Assembly (NCBI GenBank): GCA_944323645.1
Contig: CALUTE010000004.1
Coordinates: 1-64,000, forward strand
DNA: 64,000 nucleotides
Source of the DNA: an uncultured Helicobacter sp.
Lineage (GTDB): Bacteria > Campylobacterota > Campylobacteria > Campylobacterales > Helicobacteraceae
Reading direction: 5' to 3'
The position numbers were made by a program, and so were the translations under genes. Shown here in pieces: positions 1 through 10,090 of the stretch; the first letter of the stretch is position 1; each line of letters opens with the position of its first letter. A model generated the notes under the pieces. It was not told the origin of the DNA, made no database searches, and worked only from the letters and a program-made list of their open reading frames with translations.

Positions 1-2
1 CT

Positions 3-77
3 TTTGCACTTGTCATTACTTGTCTTGTGTTTATCATAGCCTATACAATTATTTATAGGCTTCTTGCAAGAAATTAG
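3..77 (+). CDS. C-terminal end of a membrane protein (partial)
   Basis: The window opens inside an open frame that ends with TAG at 75-77. The 24 visible residues are strongly hydrophobic (FALVITCLVFIIAYTIIYR and so on) and finish with a short basic tail (RLLARN), as expected for the last membrane segment of an inner-membrane protein. The other two forward frames also stop here but encode less coherent peptides. The family cannot be named from so little sequence. The gene is convergent with hisH. Confidence 0.5.
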   Translation, partial: FALVITCLVFIIAYTIIYRLLARN

Positions 78-130
78 CATTTCTCCTTGAGGTCTTAGCC
101 GCAAAGTGCTTCTATCTTTGCCTACCCATA

Positions 131-745
131 CTAAAGCATTAAAAAATTATGCAAAAGCTGCAAACCTATGTTGTGAGATTTTTCTGGGTGCGGCTGAATC
201 CCAAATATATTTTCATATCCCACAATCGCAGGAAAACAATCGCCATACTCACACACAGCAAGTACTTCCTTAGAATCTACTACTGCGTGATAAGAATGCA
301 CGAAATATAAATAAATCCCTTTATGTGCCTCAAGCCCTTTTAAAATAGGATGGTTTTTGCCAAACCTTGTAGGTAGGCATTGATTCCAGCCAATATGTGG
401 CACACGTGGTGCATTTGCAAAACGGACAATCTCCCCTTTAAGCAGTGCAAGACCAAAGTGTTCGCCAAATTCATAACTTTTCTCAAAAAGTAACTGCATA
501 CCAAGACAAATGCCAAGAATATAGCGTCCATTTTTAGCAAACTCTCTAATCGCCTCATCAAATCCTTGCTTGCGTATCATATCACACGCATCACCAAATG
601 CACCAACGCCAGGCAGAATCAACTTATCATACTCCATAAGCTTGCTTGGCTCACACTCTAGATGAACGATATGTCCCAATGCTGCGAATGCATTGCGAAT
701 GCTCCCGAGATTCCCTACACCATAGTTGATAACCCCTATCCGCAT
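131..745 (-). CDS. hisH: Imidazole glycerol phosphate synthase, glutaminase subunit HisH
   Basis: HisH is a class I glutamine amidotransferase that supplies ammonia to HisF for the fifth step of histidine synthesis. The 204-residue product is normal length. It shows the amino-terminal INYGVGNL segment, the nucleophile elbow GICLGMQ with Cys80, and the His186/Glu188 pair in PHPEKSH near the end. An in-frame GTG lies six bases upstream but overlaps the ribosome binding site AAGGAG; the ATG at 745 has ideal spacing. No hisF or other his gene is in view. Paralogues of HisH also occur in Campylobacterota nonulosonic-acid glycan loci, so the histidine assignment rests on sequence alone. Confidence 0.85.
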   Translation of the reverse strand: MRIGVINYGVGNLGSIRNAFAALGHIVHLECEPSKLMEYDKLILPGVGAFGDACDMIRKQGFDEAIREFAKNGRYILGICLGMQLLFEKSYEFGEHFGLALLKGEIVRFANAPRVPHIGWNQCLPTRFGKNHPILKGLEAHKGIYLYFVHSYHAVVDSKEVLAVCEYGDCFPAIVGYENIFGIQPHPEKSHNIGLQLLHNFLML

Positions 746-801
746 ATGCACTCCTTAAGAATCTAAAGCCAATATCCACCAAATACAATATCTCTACAGA
801 A

Positions 802-3573
802 TTAGTGTGTCTGCATAACCACTTCACACCTCAAGCAAAGCCCATTCTCTCTCATTGCCACAAACTGCCAACAACGAGGACATTTATGTGCTGCTGATCT
901 TGTAATATCAAAACGCTCAATACCACCATTTAGCTCTACTTCAAAACTTTTTAGAATTTCAAGATTTTCCTCACTCGCACTCCAATTGCTCACAATAAGC
1001 CACCTATCAAGCTCGCTAAACTCATTTGTGTTATGGCTTATTACGCAAAGCTCTAGGGAGGATTTGATACTCTTATCTTTTTTAAGCCCATCGATGGCTT
1101 CCCCAAATTTTTCTCGGATTTTCATCAATCGTTCAAAATCCACCTTTGGTCTCTGTGTTCCTGCCACTTCCTCTATATTTGGATTCCTTAGGGCAAACAC
1201 ATCGCTTGCTTTACCCTTAATATGCACATTAGCATAGCTAAACGCTTCGTATGCAGTGTAGGTCAGGGTCGGCGCGATAACAAAAAGAAGTTTTTTGAGG
1301 ATAAATGCCATTGCACTTTGGATAGACTTTCGTCGCACAGAATCTAACCCATCACAATACAAGCTATCTTTGCACAAATCCATATACACGCCGCTCAAAT
1401 GCGTGCTCACAAAATTCATAATCACACTAAAACCTTTGGCAAATTCGTATTCTAAAAAGAGCTTTAATGCCTGTTCTAACTCATCATTTGCAAGCCAAAC
1501 AATGTAGCGGTCAATCTCTGAATCTAGCGGTGTGAGCTCGCTTAGATCTTGTGTATTGGCAAGTAAGAAGCGTATAGTGTTGCGGATTTTTTTGTACTGA
1601 TCACTCACTTGTTTGAGGATATTATCAGAGATTCTCTGATCATTTTGGTAATCGCTAAGTGCCACCCATAATCGCAAAATATCACTCCCATAGCGTCTTA
1701 GAATCTCTTGAGGTGCGATGACATTGCCTTTAGATTTACTCATCTTTTCGCCATGTTCGTCCATTGTGAATCCATGTGTAAGAATACTCGTGTATGGGGC
1801 TTTTTGGTGGATTGCACAGCTCACAAGCAGCGAGCTTTGAAACCAGCCGCGATGCTGATCGCTCCCCTCTAAATACATACTCGCTGGATACTCCCCCGCA
1901 TCATATTGGCGTGATTGCAGCACAGCTTGCCATGTACTCCCACTATCAAACCACACATCAAGGATATGATGAATCTTCTCATAATGCGCACTACTATCAC
2001 GATAGCTAGGTGGGAGCAGCTCTTCTACGCTCTTACTCCACCACGCATCGCAGCCCTCAGATTCAAACACCTGCGCAACAAACTCCAACACTTCTGAATC
2101 TAGCAGTGTCTCACCCGTGCGCTTGTCTTTAAAAAACGCGATAGGCACGCCCCAATCCCTCTGCCTAGAGATACACCAATCCGGGCGATTTTGGATCATT
2201 GAAGTGATTCTATTACGCCCATGCTCTGGGTAGAATCGCACCTTTTCTAGCTCACGCAATGCCACTTCACGTAAGCTCTCGCCGCTAGTGCCAAAGGGCT
2301 TATCCATAAGGATAAACCACTGCTTAGTCGCGCGATAAATCACAGGTTTATGAGTGCGCCAACAAAATGGATAAGAGTGTATGAATCTCGAAGCATGCAA
2401 AAGACTATCGCCTAAGAGTTCTAAAATTTTTTCATTTGCTTTAAAAACATGCACACCGATGAGTGAATCCACCACCTCATCACGCAAAAGCCCTTTTGTC
2501 TTAAGCGTTTCATCATAACAACCATTATCATCGACAGGCATAATCACTTCCATATCGTATTTAAGGCACGCATAGTAGTCCTCTTCGCCATGCCCGGGCG
2601 CACTATGCACTAGCCCACTTCCACCACTCATCACTACATGATCGCCCAAAATCAAACGCGAGATTCTGTCATTTAGCGGATTTATCGCCTCAAGATTCTC
2701 AAATTCCTTGCCCAAATAGCTCTTAATAATCTCACCTTTAGTGATGCCAATCTCTACAAGGCTCTGCAACAGGGGCTTAGCGATGATATAACCTTCAGTG
2801 GTGATGGCGTATTCCTCATTGGCATTGAGACAGATGGCTTGGTTTGCTGGCAATGTCCAAGGCGTGGTTGTCCAAATCACAGCTTTGGCACGATCCACAC
2901 CAAGTCTCTGACAAGAATCCTTGCTTAACTCAAAACCCACAAATATCGAATAATCCTCTTTATCCTGATATTCCACTTCGGCTTCGGCTAACGCACTCTT
3001 TGCTGCCCAACTCCAAAACACCGGCTTACTTCGCTCAATAAGCAAACCCTGCTTAGCAATCGCACACAACGCACGATAAATCTGTGCCTCAAAGGCAAAA
3101 TCCATTGTCTTGTAAGGTTTCTCAAAATCCCCCAAAACGCCCAAATCCTGAAACTCCTCACTCTGAATCCCAATAAACTCTCGCGCCCACTCGCGGCATA
3201 ACTCGCGGATCTCTGTCTTTGGCAAAGTATCTTTTTTGGCTTTGCCAATTTTTTCCTCTACCTTTTGCTCGATAGGCAGCCCGTGGCAGTCCCAACCGGG
3301 CGTATAGGCTATTTTGTGCCCTTGGAAATAATGGAGTTTTATCACCATATCTTTGAGAATCTTATTGAGCGCGTGCCCGATATGGATATGTCCATTAGCA
3401 TAGGGTGGTCCATCATGAAGTGTGAAGCTCTGTCGTGGGGTGTTTGTCTCGCGCATACGCGCATAGATTTTGTCTTTGTGCCATTTTTTATACATTGCTG
3501 GCTCGTTTTGGGGGAGATTCCCACGCATAGGAAAATCAGTGTTTGGCAAAATTAGTGTGTCTTTGTAGTCCAT
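802..3573 (-). CDS. ileS: Isoleucyl-tRNA synthetase
   Basis: Class I synthetase that charges tRNA-Ile. The 923-residue protein has the HIGH signature at residues 64-67, a large editing insert, the KMSKS loop in the Rossmann core ([13 protein letters not shown]), an anticodon-binding helical domain, and a carboxy-terminal zinc finger with cysteines at 898, 901, 913 and 916. Length and layout are those of the eubacterial enzyme. The ATG is preceded by AAGGA at suitable spacing. The gene follows hisH with a short gap, but a shared transcript is not evident. A 129-base AT-rich gap separates it from the dihydroorotase-like gene upstream. Confidence 0.97.
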   Translation of the reverse strand: MDYKDTLILPNTDFPMRGNLPQNEPAMYKKWHKDKIYARMRETNTPRQSFTLHDGPPYANGHIHIGHALNKILKDMVIKLHYFQGHKIAYTPGWDCHGLPIEQKVEEKIGKAKKDTLPKTEIRELCREWAREFIGIQSEEFQDLGVLGDFEKPYKTMDFAFEAQIYRALCAIAKQGLLIERSKPVFWSWAAKSALAEAEVEYQDKEDYSIFVGFELSKDSCQRLGVDRAKAVIWTTTPWTLPANQAICLNANEEYAITTEGYIIAKPLLQSLVEIGITKGEIIKSYLGKEFENLEAINPLNDRISRLILGDHVVMSGGSGLVHSAPGHGEEDYYACLKYDMEVIMPVDDNGCYDETLKTKGLLRDEVVDSLIGVHVFKANEKILELLGDSLLHASRFIHSYPFCWRTHKPVIYRATKQWFILMDKPFGTSGESLREVALRELEKVRFYPEHGRNRITSMIQNRPDWCISRQRDWGVPIAFFKDKRTGETLLDSEVLEFVAQVFESEGCDAWWSKSVEELLPPSYRDSSAHYEKIHHILDVWFDSGSTWQAVLQSRQYDAGEYPASMYLEGSDQHRGWFQSSLLVSCAIHQKAPYTSILTHGFTMDEHGEKMSKSKGNVIAPQEILRRYGSDILRLWVALSDYQNDQRISDNILKQVSDQYKKIRNTIRFLLANTQDLSELTPLDSEIDRYIVWLANDELEQALKLFLEYEFAKGFSVIMNFVSTHLSGVYMDLCKDSLYCDGLDSVRRKSIQSAMAFILKKLLFVIAPTLTYTAYEAFSYANVHIKGKASDVFALRNPNIEEVAGTQRPKVDFERLMKIREKFGEAIDGLKKDKSIKSSLELCVISHNTNEFSELDRWLIVSNWSASEENLEILKSFEVELNGGIERFDITRSAAHKCPRCWQFVAMRENGLCLRCEVVMQTH

Positions 3574-3702
3574 ACTATATCCTTAGAAAGTCATATATGC
3601 CTGTAGATTGGATTTATAATGTATAAAATGAATATATAATAAAAAGCATAATTCTAGCCAAAAATTGCTTAAATGGAAAACCTAACAAATCTAACTTTGA
3701 AG

Positions 3703-4944
3703 CTACTTGTTGGCTAAGCTAGATGGAGTATATACTTTGCCCGCAACAAGAGTTTGTACGACCTTACCAGCAAGTTTTTGTCCATAGTATGGGCTAGACA
3801 TATCACTCACCTCCACATACGAAGAACAATCAACAATCACGAGATCTGCGTCTTTGCCTTGCTCTATTGCGCCTTTTGGCAGTTTTAGCAACTGGGCTTG
3901 CGCATACGATGTAAGCTCACTAAACCGCGAAAGACTTATAAGCTTTGGCTTCACAAGATATTCTATACCAAGTGCAAGATATATCTCAAATGCATTGATT
4001 CCAAAGCTTGCGCTCTCAAATACCTGATCCTTAAGCGATTTATAGCTATCGCTTTGCAAACAAGTAAGCATATCAATATGAGACTCTAGCACGCTGCACA
4101 AAAAATCGCGCGTACCAGAATCTTTTAACGGTGGAAAAAGCTTAAAACGCGTATCAAATTGCCTGCAATGCTCATCACTCAAAATCAAATGATGTATCGA
4201 AGTTTGAGTGAGAATCTGCGCACCAAACTGCCTAAAAAAGGCAATAATATCCAATGATTCCTTTTCGCTTATAACATCAAGGACCCATTTTGTTTGGCTA
4301 AAACGTGCCATTTCACAGAATCTTGCCACCTCTATGGTTTGTGCAAGTGAGGAAATACCCGGTAACCCTAGCTCTGCACAAATCATACCTTCATTCATTG
4401 CGCCATCACTTAGGCTAGATTCTTGTGGGCTTGCGATAATTGGGACTTCTAGCATTTGTGCGTATTGTGCTATTTTATGCAACGCATAGCCTTCTATACC
4501 ACCCTTAATACCGGACTCTAAAAAAATTGCATAAGCACCATTCGCCACTAAAGACGCAATCTCAACAATACGACCATCTTTATAGGGTGCGATACTTGGC
4601 AGAAAGTGTACATTCAACGCAGAATCTAGCGAAAGCACAAGCTCAATAATAGATTCTGAATCGATACGTGGAGTAGAATCTGGACGCAGCAGCACGCTAC
4701 CAACTCCACCGCTTAGGGCTTTTTGAGTGAGGGATTGTAATGTCTTTCGTGAGAGGGTTTTGTTTTTGGGCGAAGCCATATCAATAAGAGCAGGCATAAT
4801 GACATACCCATCACATTCTAATACCTCTTCACCTGCACGTGGCAAAATATTTTCACACACCTCAACAATCTTGCCTCCATCAATGCGCACATCAGCCTTG
4901 CGTTCTTGAGCATAATCACACACAGTGCCATTTTTTAGCAACAT
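3703..4944 (-). CDS. Dihydroorotase-like amidohydrolase lacking the metal-binding HxH
   Basis: The 413-residue product has the amidohydrolase layout of the dihydroorotase/allantoinase group: an amino-terminal beta-sandwich (GKIVEV, GYVIMPALID), a barrel, and a carboxy-terminal return (KGAIEQGKDADLVIVD). Active enzymes carry HxH right after the IDxH strand. Here residues 54-58 read IDMAS, so both histidines are gone, and I see no conserved lysine/histidine set downstream. This is the pattern of the non-catalytic pseudo-dihydroorotases that scaffold aspartate transcarbamoylase in some bacteria. No pyrB is nearby. It starts 9 bases after ccdA and probably shares its transcript, a pairing I also recall in H. 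pylori. Confidence 0.8.
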   Translation of the reverse strand: MLLKNGTVCDYAQERKADVRIDGGKIVEVCENILPRAGEEVLECDGYVIMPALIDMASPKNKTLSRKTLQSLTQKALSGGVGSVLLRPDSTPRIDSESIIELVLSLDSALNVHFLPSIAPYKDGRIVEIASLVANGAYAIFLESGIKGGIEGYALHKIAQYAQMLEVPIIASPQESSLSDGAMNEGMICAELGLPGISSLAQTIEVARFCEMARFSQTKWVLDVISEKESLDIIAFFRQFGAQILTQTSIHHLILSDEHCRQFDTRFKLFPPLKDSGTRDFLCSVLESHIDMLTCLQSDSYKSLKDQVFESASFGINAFEIYLALGIEYLVKPKLISLSRFSELTSYAQAQLLKLPKGAIEQGKDADLVIVDCSSYVEVSDMSSPYYGQKLAGKVVQTLVAGKVYTPSSLANK

Positions 4945-4953
4945 ATTTTCTCC

Positions 4954-5691
4954 TTAAATCAAGCCCGAAACAAACCAAGTGCTTATCGCGCTAAAATTGC
5001 CACTCATAAGTAATACACCAGCAATAATAAGCAGCATACCAGAACATATTTCAACAACCCTTAAATGTTTTTTGAACCTATCAAGCCACTCAAATCCACG
5101 CTCTAATACCAATCCTAAAAGCAAAAATGGTACAGCAAATCCACACACATATATAATCAGTAGCACCATTCCATAGCTACCAGCCATAAGAGCTATAGCC
5201 CCAAATATTGGACCCGTGCAAGGACTCCAACCAAATGCGAAGCTTACACCAAGCAAAAAAGGAGCGAGAATCTGCAAAGCTTTATGTTTAGTAGAAATAT
5301 CAAAACGCTTTGTCTTATACAACACTCCAATGCGCCAAATCCCCAAAAAGTGCATACCAAATACAATTACAATAAGCCCTCCGATAATATTTAACACTTC
5401 TGATCGTAGCAAATATAAAGCCCCACCAAGCACAAAACCAAACCCAATAAACACAAAACCAAACCCAAAGACAAATCCAAACGATCGGATAAAAACACTA
5501 AGACGCATAGCACGTCTATTGTTTGGAGACTCCAGCTCTTTTAGAGATACTCCAGCAATATAAGACATATAAGCAGGAATAAGCGGTAGCACACAAGGCG
5601 AAAGAAATGACAAAAACCCTGCAATAAATGCCACAAAGAAAGGTAGTGTAGGCATACCACTATAAAACCAATGCAACAAAATTTCTTCCAC
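4954..5691 (-). CDS. ccdA: Cytochrome c biogenesis protein CcdA
   Basis: CcdA passes reducing power across the inner membrane for cytochrome c maturation and periplasmic disulfide reduction. The 245-residue protein has about six hydrophobic segments and the two membrane-embedded cysteines that define the family: Cys33 in FLSPCVLPLIPAY and Cys158 in FGWSPCTGP. Both Cys-Pro-type contexts are intact. It is the first gene of a two-gene minus-strand unit with the dihydroorotase-like gene. Two products in this window could depend on such thiol chemistry: the di-haem peroxidase and the DsbK-like protein. The link to either is inference. Confidence 0.93.
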   Translation of the reverse strand: MEEILLHWFYSGMPTLPFFVAFIAGFLSFLSPCVLPLIPAYMSYIAGVSLKELESPNNRRAMRLSVFIRSFGFVFGFGFVFIGFGFVLGGALYLLRSEVLNIIGGLIVIVFGMHFLGIWRIGVLYKTKRFDISTKHKALQILAPFLLGVSFAFGWSPCTGPIFGAIALMAGSYGMVLLIIYVCGFAVPFLLLGLVLERGFEWLDRFKKHLRVVEICSGMLLIIAGVLLMSGNFSAISTWFVSGLI

Positions 5692-5758
5692 TATTTCCTG
5701 CTCTTGCTAAATTTTAGGTATTGTAGCTATTTTGTTTAAAATCTTGCTTTAATCATAC

Positions 5759-5782
5759 TTTAGATTCTAGCTAGAATCTAAA
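5759..5782. repeat. Perfect 24-bp palindrome made of two motif copies
   Basis: AGATTCT and AGAATCT sit head to head as AGATTCTAGCTAGAATCT with matching TTT and AAA flanks, giving an uninterrupted 24-base palindrome. It lies in the divergent promoter region between ccdA and the exporter gene, where a terminator would serve neither gene. With no loop it would make a poor RNA hairpin but a good site for a dimeric DNA-binding protein. It could also be a chance pairing of two copies of the dispersed word. Confidence 0.85.
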
Positions 5783-5857
5783 AGAAATCTAAATTTGCAT
5801 ACCCCTATCGCGTGCGTTTGCATCACCACAATCGCTAAAAATACCCATAAATTTTTG

Positions 5858-5863
5858 TATAAT
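5858..5863 (+). promoter_or_regulatory. -10 box for the exporter gene
   Basis: TATAAT preceded by TG lies 26 bases upstream of the exporter start, in the tgnTATAAT style of Helicobacter vegetative promoters. There is no clear -35 element, as is usual in this group. A ribosome binding site, TTGGAGA, follows before the ATG at 5889. Confidence 0.55.
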
Positions 5864-5888
5864 ACCCAAATAGAAGATTGGAGATATT

Positions 5889-8201
5889 ATGGAAAAGCCC
5901 CTGATGATTAAATATAGCAACCTGATATTTTTCATTGTAGCAAGTGTGCTCTTTGTTACTCTTTTTCCGCGTGAGAAAATCACCCAAGAAGTGCTCGATC
6001 TCTTTCCTAAAACCAGCGATAGAGAGATTATAGACATTTATCGAGAGTTTTCTGGCTCGCATTATGTCGCTGTGGCACACAAGGGTTTTGACGCAGATTC
6101 TAAGCACAACCTTGAAGCATTTTTAGCGCGTATCGCGAGCTTGCCTAATGTCGAGGCGACTTCCACATATACAAAAGCCCCTCAAGCCCTGCAGGATTTT
6201 ATTGCTAAACACTATATTGCCATTGCCACTCCACGTGCTGACATCTCACTCCTCTCGCCTCAAGAGATAAAAAACCACTTGCTTACGGGATTGCAGAATC
6301 TCCAAATCCCAAGCATCACCCAAACTTCAAATATTGCTCAAAAACCCAATACCTCCATAAATTCTCAAGTGCCAAATCCAGATTCTCCAATCCTTAACCC
6401 CAACGATCCGCTTGGTGCATTTTTTCTCCCACCATACAATACTCAAGAACTTATAGCTAAAGGTTATGGCTATGTGGGACTCGTAGAGCTCAAAAGCTTA
6501 GAGGATAAGGACATTAAAGAAAGCATTAAAGGCTTTGAAGCTATTGCTAAAGATTTCCCTAATATTCGCTATTTTTCCCAGAACTTTATGGATTCTATTA
6601 ATCTCGATCTTATCTTGCGTGAGGTGAGCTTTTTGCTAACCTTTGCTTCTGTGGTTTTTGCACTGTTATATTTTATTATTATTAGAATCCCAATGCTTAC
6701 ACTTAATACCATTGCCACACTTGTAGGAGCGAATATCGTGGCGATGTTTGTTGTGCAGGCAGTGTATCCTAAGGTAACGATTATGGCACTAAGCTTTGGT
6801 ATGGGGATTAGCAATATCGCCATTGATTATATGATGCACCATAATTTTTTTAATCTCTACACGCCTAAAAATAGCGGATTCAATCGCCCCGTGTTTTATG
6901 GCTATCTCACGACTATTATAGGCTTTGCCACTTGTTTATTTATTCCGTTTCCACTTCTAGCCCAGCTTTCGCTCTATGCGATAGTTTCACTTAGTATAAG
7001 CTATTGTTTTTTTGCTTTTCTCTATCCGCACATAGGTTTTGCCTCTCCGAGATTTTTCCCTCAAATCGCCAAATGGCAGCACGCCAAGATCCCAAGTGTG
7101 GTATTTCTGCTTTTATGCGTGGTGGGCTTTACGTATGTAGGCACGCAGCTAAAATTTGACTTTGATCTCTCTAAGCTTGGTTATGAAAATAAGCCTTTGC
7201 TTGAAGATCGCGAGTTTTTTGCCAAAAACTTTGAAGGGCATAAGCAGCAGATTCTGCTTTCAGCGCATAACGCAACAGAACTTATCGCTCTTGCAGGTGC
7301 TCTACAAAAAAAGATTATAGAGGCATATATGCAGCATGGGCAAGGAATGCAAGATTCTCAACCTACTACAATCCCGCTTAGCCTCTTGCATAATACAGAA
7401 TCTAACAAAGCTTTTTTGAACTCCCCTATAATGCACCAAAATATCCAAACCTTCCAAGCCCTGCTCCCAAAGATAGAATCTAGTGTGCTAGCAAACCTCA
7501 AGAGTGAGGAGCAAAAAAACGCGATGGCTCAGGTTTTCACAACTATGCATAGCGCGTATGATGAAAGACATTTTGAAAATCCCACACTAACCCCCAAAGA
7601 CTTGGATTCTATGGGCTTTAGCGTACGCGAATATAATGGGCGGCTGTATTATCTTGCAATGATTGAACAATCTGATATGCCCATAGTCTTGGACTTTGCT
7701 AAAGCTCTACAAGAGGGGGGAGTTAATGGAGATTCTTGGCAGATCGAACCACGTGCGCTCCAAAGCATTTTAGATAATCTGACTGATACAATCTACACAC
7801 CTATGCTCATTGTCTTGGGGCTTGCTCTGTGTGCTATGCTTATCACCCTAGCTCTAAGTGCTCGTAAAGCGTTTTTGGAGTGTGCAGCTTTTGTGTTATT
7901 TCCTCTTTGTGTCGCACTGTGCGTGATCACAAGCCATAGCGCACTTAATATTATGCACCTATTTGCTCTACTTATACTTGTGGTCGTGAGCGTAGATTAT
8001 GGAATCTATTCAGCTAAAGAAGGAATGAATCTACGCACCTCTCACGCAATCTTTTTCTCTGCGATCACCACAGGAGTATCCTTTGGGATTCTGATGATCA
8101 GCGATACAAAGGCACTAAATTCCTTTGGGGAAGTGATTTTTAGCGGTATGGGATGTATTTTGTTATTGTTATTTTTGGCAAAAATTCAGCGCAAAATATA
8201 G
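5889..8201 (+). CDS. MMPL/RND-superfamily exporter
   Basis: The 770-residue protein has the RND plan in its single-gene MMPL form: a hydrophobic amino-terminal helix, a periplasmic domain, a membrane block of about five helices (residues 235-390), a second periplasmic domain, and a second membrane block (residues 640-770). The segment ILVVVSVDYGIYSAKEG in the second block and SFGMGISNIAIDYMMH in the first are the paired Asp-Tyr motifs of MMPL proteins. Substrates of relatives are lipids or hydrophobic compounds; nothing nearby identifies this one. ATG is preceded by TTGGAGA. The first periplasmic domain has a low-complexity Pro/Asn/Ser stretch around residues 135-175. Confidence 0.8.
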   Translation: MEKPLMIKYSNLIFFIVASVLFVTLFPREKITQEVLDLFPKTSDREIIDIYREFSGSHYVAVAHKGFDADSKHNLEAFLARIASLPNVEATSTYTKAPQALQDFIAKHYIAIATPRADISLLSPQEIKNHLLTGLQNLQIPSITQTSNIAQKPNTSINSQVPNPDSPILNPNDPLGAFFLPPYNTQELIAKGYGYVGLVELKSLEDKDIKESIKGFEAIAKDFPNIRYFSQNFMDSINLDLILREVSFLLTFASVVFALLYFIIIRIPMLTLNTIATLVGANIVAMFVVQAVYPKVTIMALSFGMGISNIAIDYMMHHNFFNLYTPKNSGFNRPVFYGYLTTIIGFATCLFIPFPLLAQLSLYAIVSLSISYCFFAFLYPHIGFASPRFFPQIAKWQHAKIPSVVFLLLCVVGFTYVGTQLKFDFDLSKLGYENKPLLEDREFFAKNFEGHKQQILLSAHNATELIALAGALQKKIIEAYMQHGQGMQDSQPTTIPLSLLHNTESNKAFLNSPIMHQNIQTFQALLPKIESSVLANLKSEEQKNAMAQVFTTMHSAYDERHFENPTLTPKDLDSMGFSVREYNGRLYYLAMIEQSDMPIVLDFAKALQEGGVNGDSWQIEPRALQSILDNLTDTIYTPMLIVLGLALCAMLITLALSARKAFLECAAFVLFPLCVALCVITSHSALNIMHLFALLILVVVSVDYGIYSAKEGMNLRTSHAIFFSAITTGVSFGILMISDTKALNSFGEVIFSGMGCILLLLFLAKIQRKI

Positions 8202-8364
8202 CCTCATACAAACCCAAAATAACCAGAATCTAATCAAGCAATAAGCATTATATACAACGCAAAAATGCTTCGATTCTATACAAAGTCTATAAAAGTTTTA
8301 TTGTATTTTATGTTTTTTTAAATTAAAATTCGGAGCATTTATCTTTAAACGAAAGGGAGTAGCG

Positions 8365-9954
8365 ATGGATTTTCTTATAAACCTTAGTGAAGGTACGCAG
8401 TTTGCCATACAGATTGCTGTGGTGCTTGTGTGTTTGTTTTATGGTGCTCGTAAGGGCGGCGTGGCATTGGGATTACTTGGGGGTATTGGTATCCTTATGC
8501 TCATTTTCCTTTTCCACATCAAGCCAGGCAAGCCAGCCATTGATGTAATGCTTACCATTCTCGCGGTGGTAGTGGCTTCAGCGACTTTGCAGGCTAGCGG
8601 GGGCTTAGATGTGATGCTTCAGATTGCCGAGCGGATCTTACGTAAAAATCCGAAGTTCCTAACGATTCTCGCACCCTTTGTAACCTGCTTTTTGACTATA
8701 CTTTGCGGCACGGGGCATGTGGTTTATACGATTATGCCTATCATCTATGATATTGCGATCAAAAACAACATTCGTCCCGAGCGACCTATGGCGGCGGCTT
8801 CCATATCCTCACAGATGGGGATCATTGCTTCGCCGGTATCTGTGGCAGTGGTTTCTCTCACAGCCTTACTTTTGAATGCCAAGCACCCACTTGCGGGCTT
8901 TGATGGCTATATCAACCTCTTGCAGATCACGATCCCTAGCACACTTTTTGGGGTGCTTTGTATAGGGATTTTTTCGTGGTTTAGAGGCAAAGACCTCGAT
9001 AAAGACGAGGAATTCCAAGCCCACCTAAAAGATCCAGAGTTCAAAAAATATGTTTATGGCGAGAGCAAAACCCTGCTCAATGTCAAACTTCCTAAGCAGG
9101 ATTGGCTTGCGATGTGGATTTTCCTAGGTGCAATCGCGCTTGTAGCGACTATCGGGGTGTTTGATAGTCTCAAGCCAAACTGGGGACAAAAGATGAGCTA
9201 CACTTACACTATGACAGAGGGTGGGCAGATCTCTTGGACGCCAAATGGCGAAAACAAAGGCACGATTGATCTTAAAAAACTAGGACTTGACCAAACGACC
9301 AAAACTACCGAATCTGGAGAGAGCACAAGCGCGTTTAAAGAAGCGCTAGATTCTGGCGCACTTGTGGCAAACCCCCAAAAAGACAAGCTAGGCAACCCAA
9401 GCTATGACTATATCTCTATGGTGAATGTGATCCAAGCCTTTATGCTGCTTGCGGGTGCGCTTATTATTATTTTCACCAAAACCGATGTGAAAAAAATCGG
9501 CTCAAATGAAATCTTCCGATCAGGTATGATCGCGCTTGTAGCGGTGTTTGGGATTTCGTGGATGGCGGATACGATGTTTGAGGTGCATACGCCTATGATG
9601 AAAGCACTGCTAGGCGATGTGGTGAGGGAGCACCCTTGGACTTATGCGATTATGCTGCTGCTTATTTCGAAGTTTGTGAATTCCCAAGCTGCTGCTATCG
9701 CGGCATTTGTGCCTTTGGCGCTTAATATCGGTGTGGAGCCTGGTATCATCGTGGCGTTTGCGGCGGCGTGCTATGGGTATTATATCCTGCCCACCTATCC
9801 AAGCGACCTTGCGACCATTCAGTTTGACCGCTCTGGCACGACGCGTATTGGCAAATTTGTCATCAATCACAGCTTTATTTTGCCCGGACTTATTGGGGTT
9901 TTCACTTCGTGCTGTGCGGGGTATGTGCTGGCGATGGTTGCGGGGTATCTATAA
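8365..9954 (+). CDS. Anaerobic C4-dicarboxylate carrier, DcuA/DcuB family
   Basis: Dcu carriers exchange fumarate, succinate, malate and aspartate across the inner membrane and feed fumarate respiration. The protein shows the family core: an amino-terminal helix pair, the [13 protein letters not shown] region, [11 protein letters not shown] and a late [12 protein letters not shown] segment. At 529 residues it is longer than the usual 430-450 because of about 75 mostly hydrophilic residues (roughly 272-350) in the central loop before [10 protein letters not shown]. The gene looks richer in G+C than its neighbours and carries only one copy of the AGATTCT word, inside the insert. ATG is preceded by AAGGGAG. 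It appears to stand alone, with a hairpin after the stop. Confidence 0.88.
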   Translation: MDFLINLSEGTQFAIQIAVVLVCLFYGARKGGVALGLLGGIGILMLIFLFHIKPGKPAIDVMLTILAVVVASATLQASGGLDVMLQIAERILRKNPKFLTILAPFVTCFLTILCGTGHVVYTIMPIIYDIAIKNNIRPERPMAAASISSQMGIIASPVSVAVVSLTALLLNAKHPLAGFDGYINLLQITIPSTLFGVLCIGIFSWFRGKDLDKDEEFQAHLKDPEFKKYVYGESKTLLNVKLPKQDWLAMWIFLGAIALVATIGVFDSLKPNWGQKMSYTYTMTEGGQISWTPNGENKGTIDLKKLGLDQTTKTTESGESTSAFKEALDSGALVANPQKDKLGNPSYDYISMVNVIQAFMLLAGALIIIFTKTDVKKIGSNEIFRSGMIALVAVFGISWMADTMFEVHTPMMKALLGDVVREHPWTYAIMLLLISKFVNSQAAAIAAFVPLALNIGVEPGIIVAFAAACYGYYILPTYPSDLATIQFDRSGTTRIGKFVINHSFILPGLIGVFTSCCAGYVLAMVAGYL

Positions 9955-9960
9955 TCTATC

Positions 9961-9988
9961 TTAGATTCTAGCTCTTGCTAGAATCTAA
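9961..9988 (+). terminator. Stem-loop built from two AGATTCT copies
   Basis: TTAGATTCTAGC, loop TCTT, then GCTAGAATCTAA form a perfect 12-bp stem with a 4-base loop, seven bases after the dicarboxylate carrier. The position and stem suit an intrinsic terminator, but the following bases (ATCTTAC) are only weakly T-rich, so termination is inferred. Inverted uptake-sequence pairs at gene ends are known in Neisseria and Haemophilus; this has the same geometry. Confidence 0.65.
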
Positions 9989-10055
9989 ATCTTACATCAC
10001 TTCTTATTTACATCTAGATTCCACAAAGAATGTTTTACTTTTAACGCTTTTTGGC

Positions 10056-10061
10056 TACAAT
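10056..10061 (+). promoter_or_regulatory. -10 box for clpS-clpA
   Basis: TACAAT, with a G three bases ahead (GGCTACAAT), lies 30 bases upstream of the clpS ATG and is a plausible vegetative -10 element. It is the only good candidate in the short gap after the preceding hairpin. It would drive clpS and clpA together. Confidence 0.4.
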
Positions 10062-10090
10062 AACACTTGCGATTCAAAAAGGAGTTATGT

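Noticed and set aside
7714-7721. G-run in the exporter gene as a phase-variation tract
   Set aside because: Only six consecutive G, below the length at which slippage is usually relevant.
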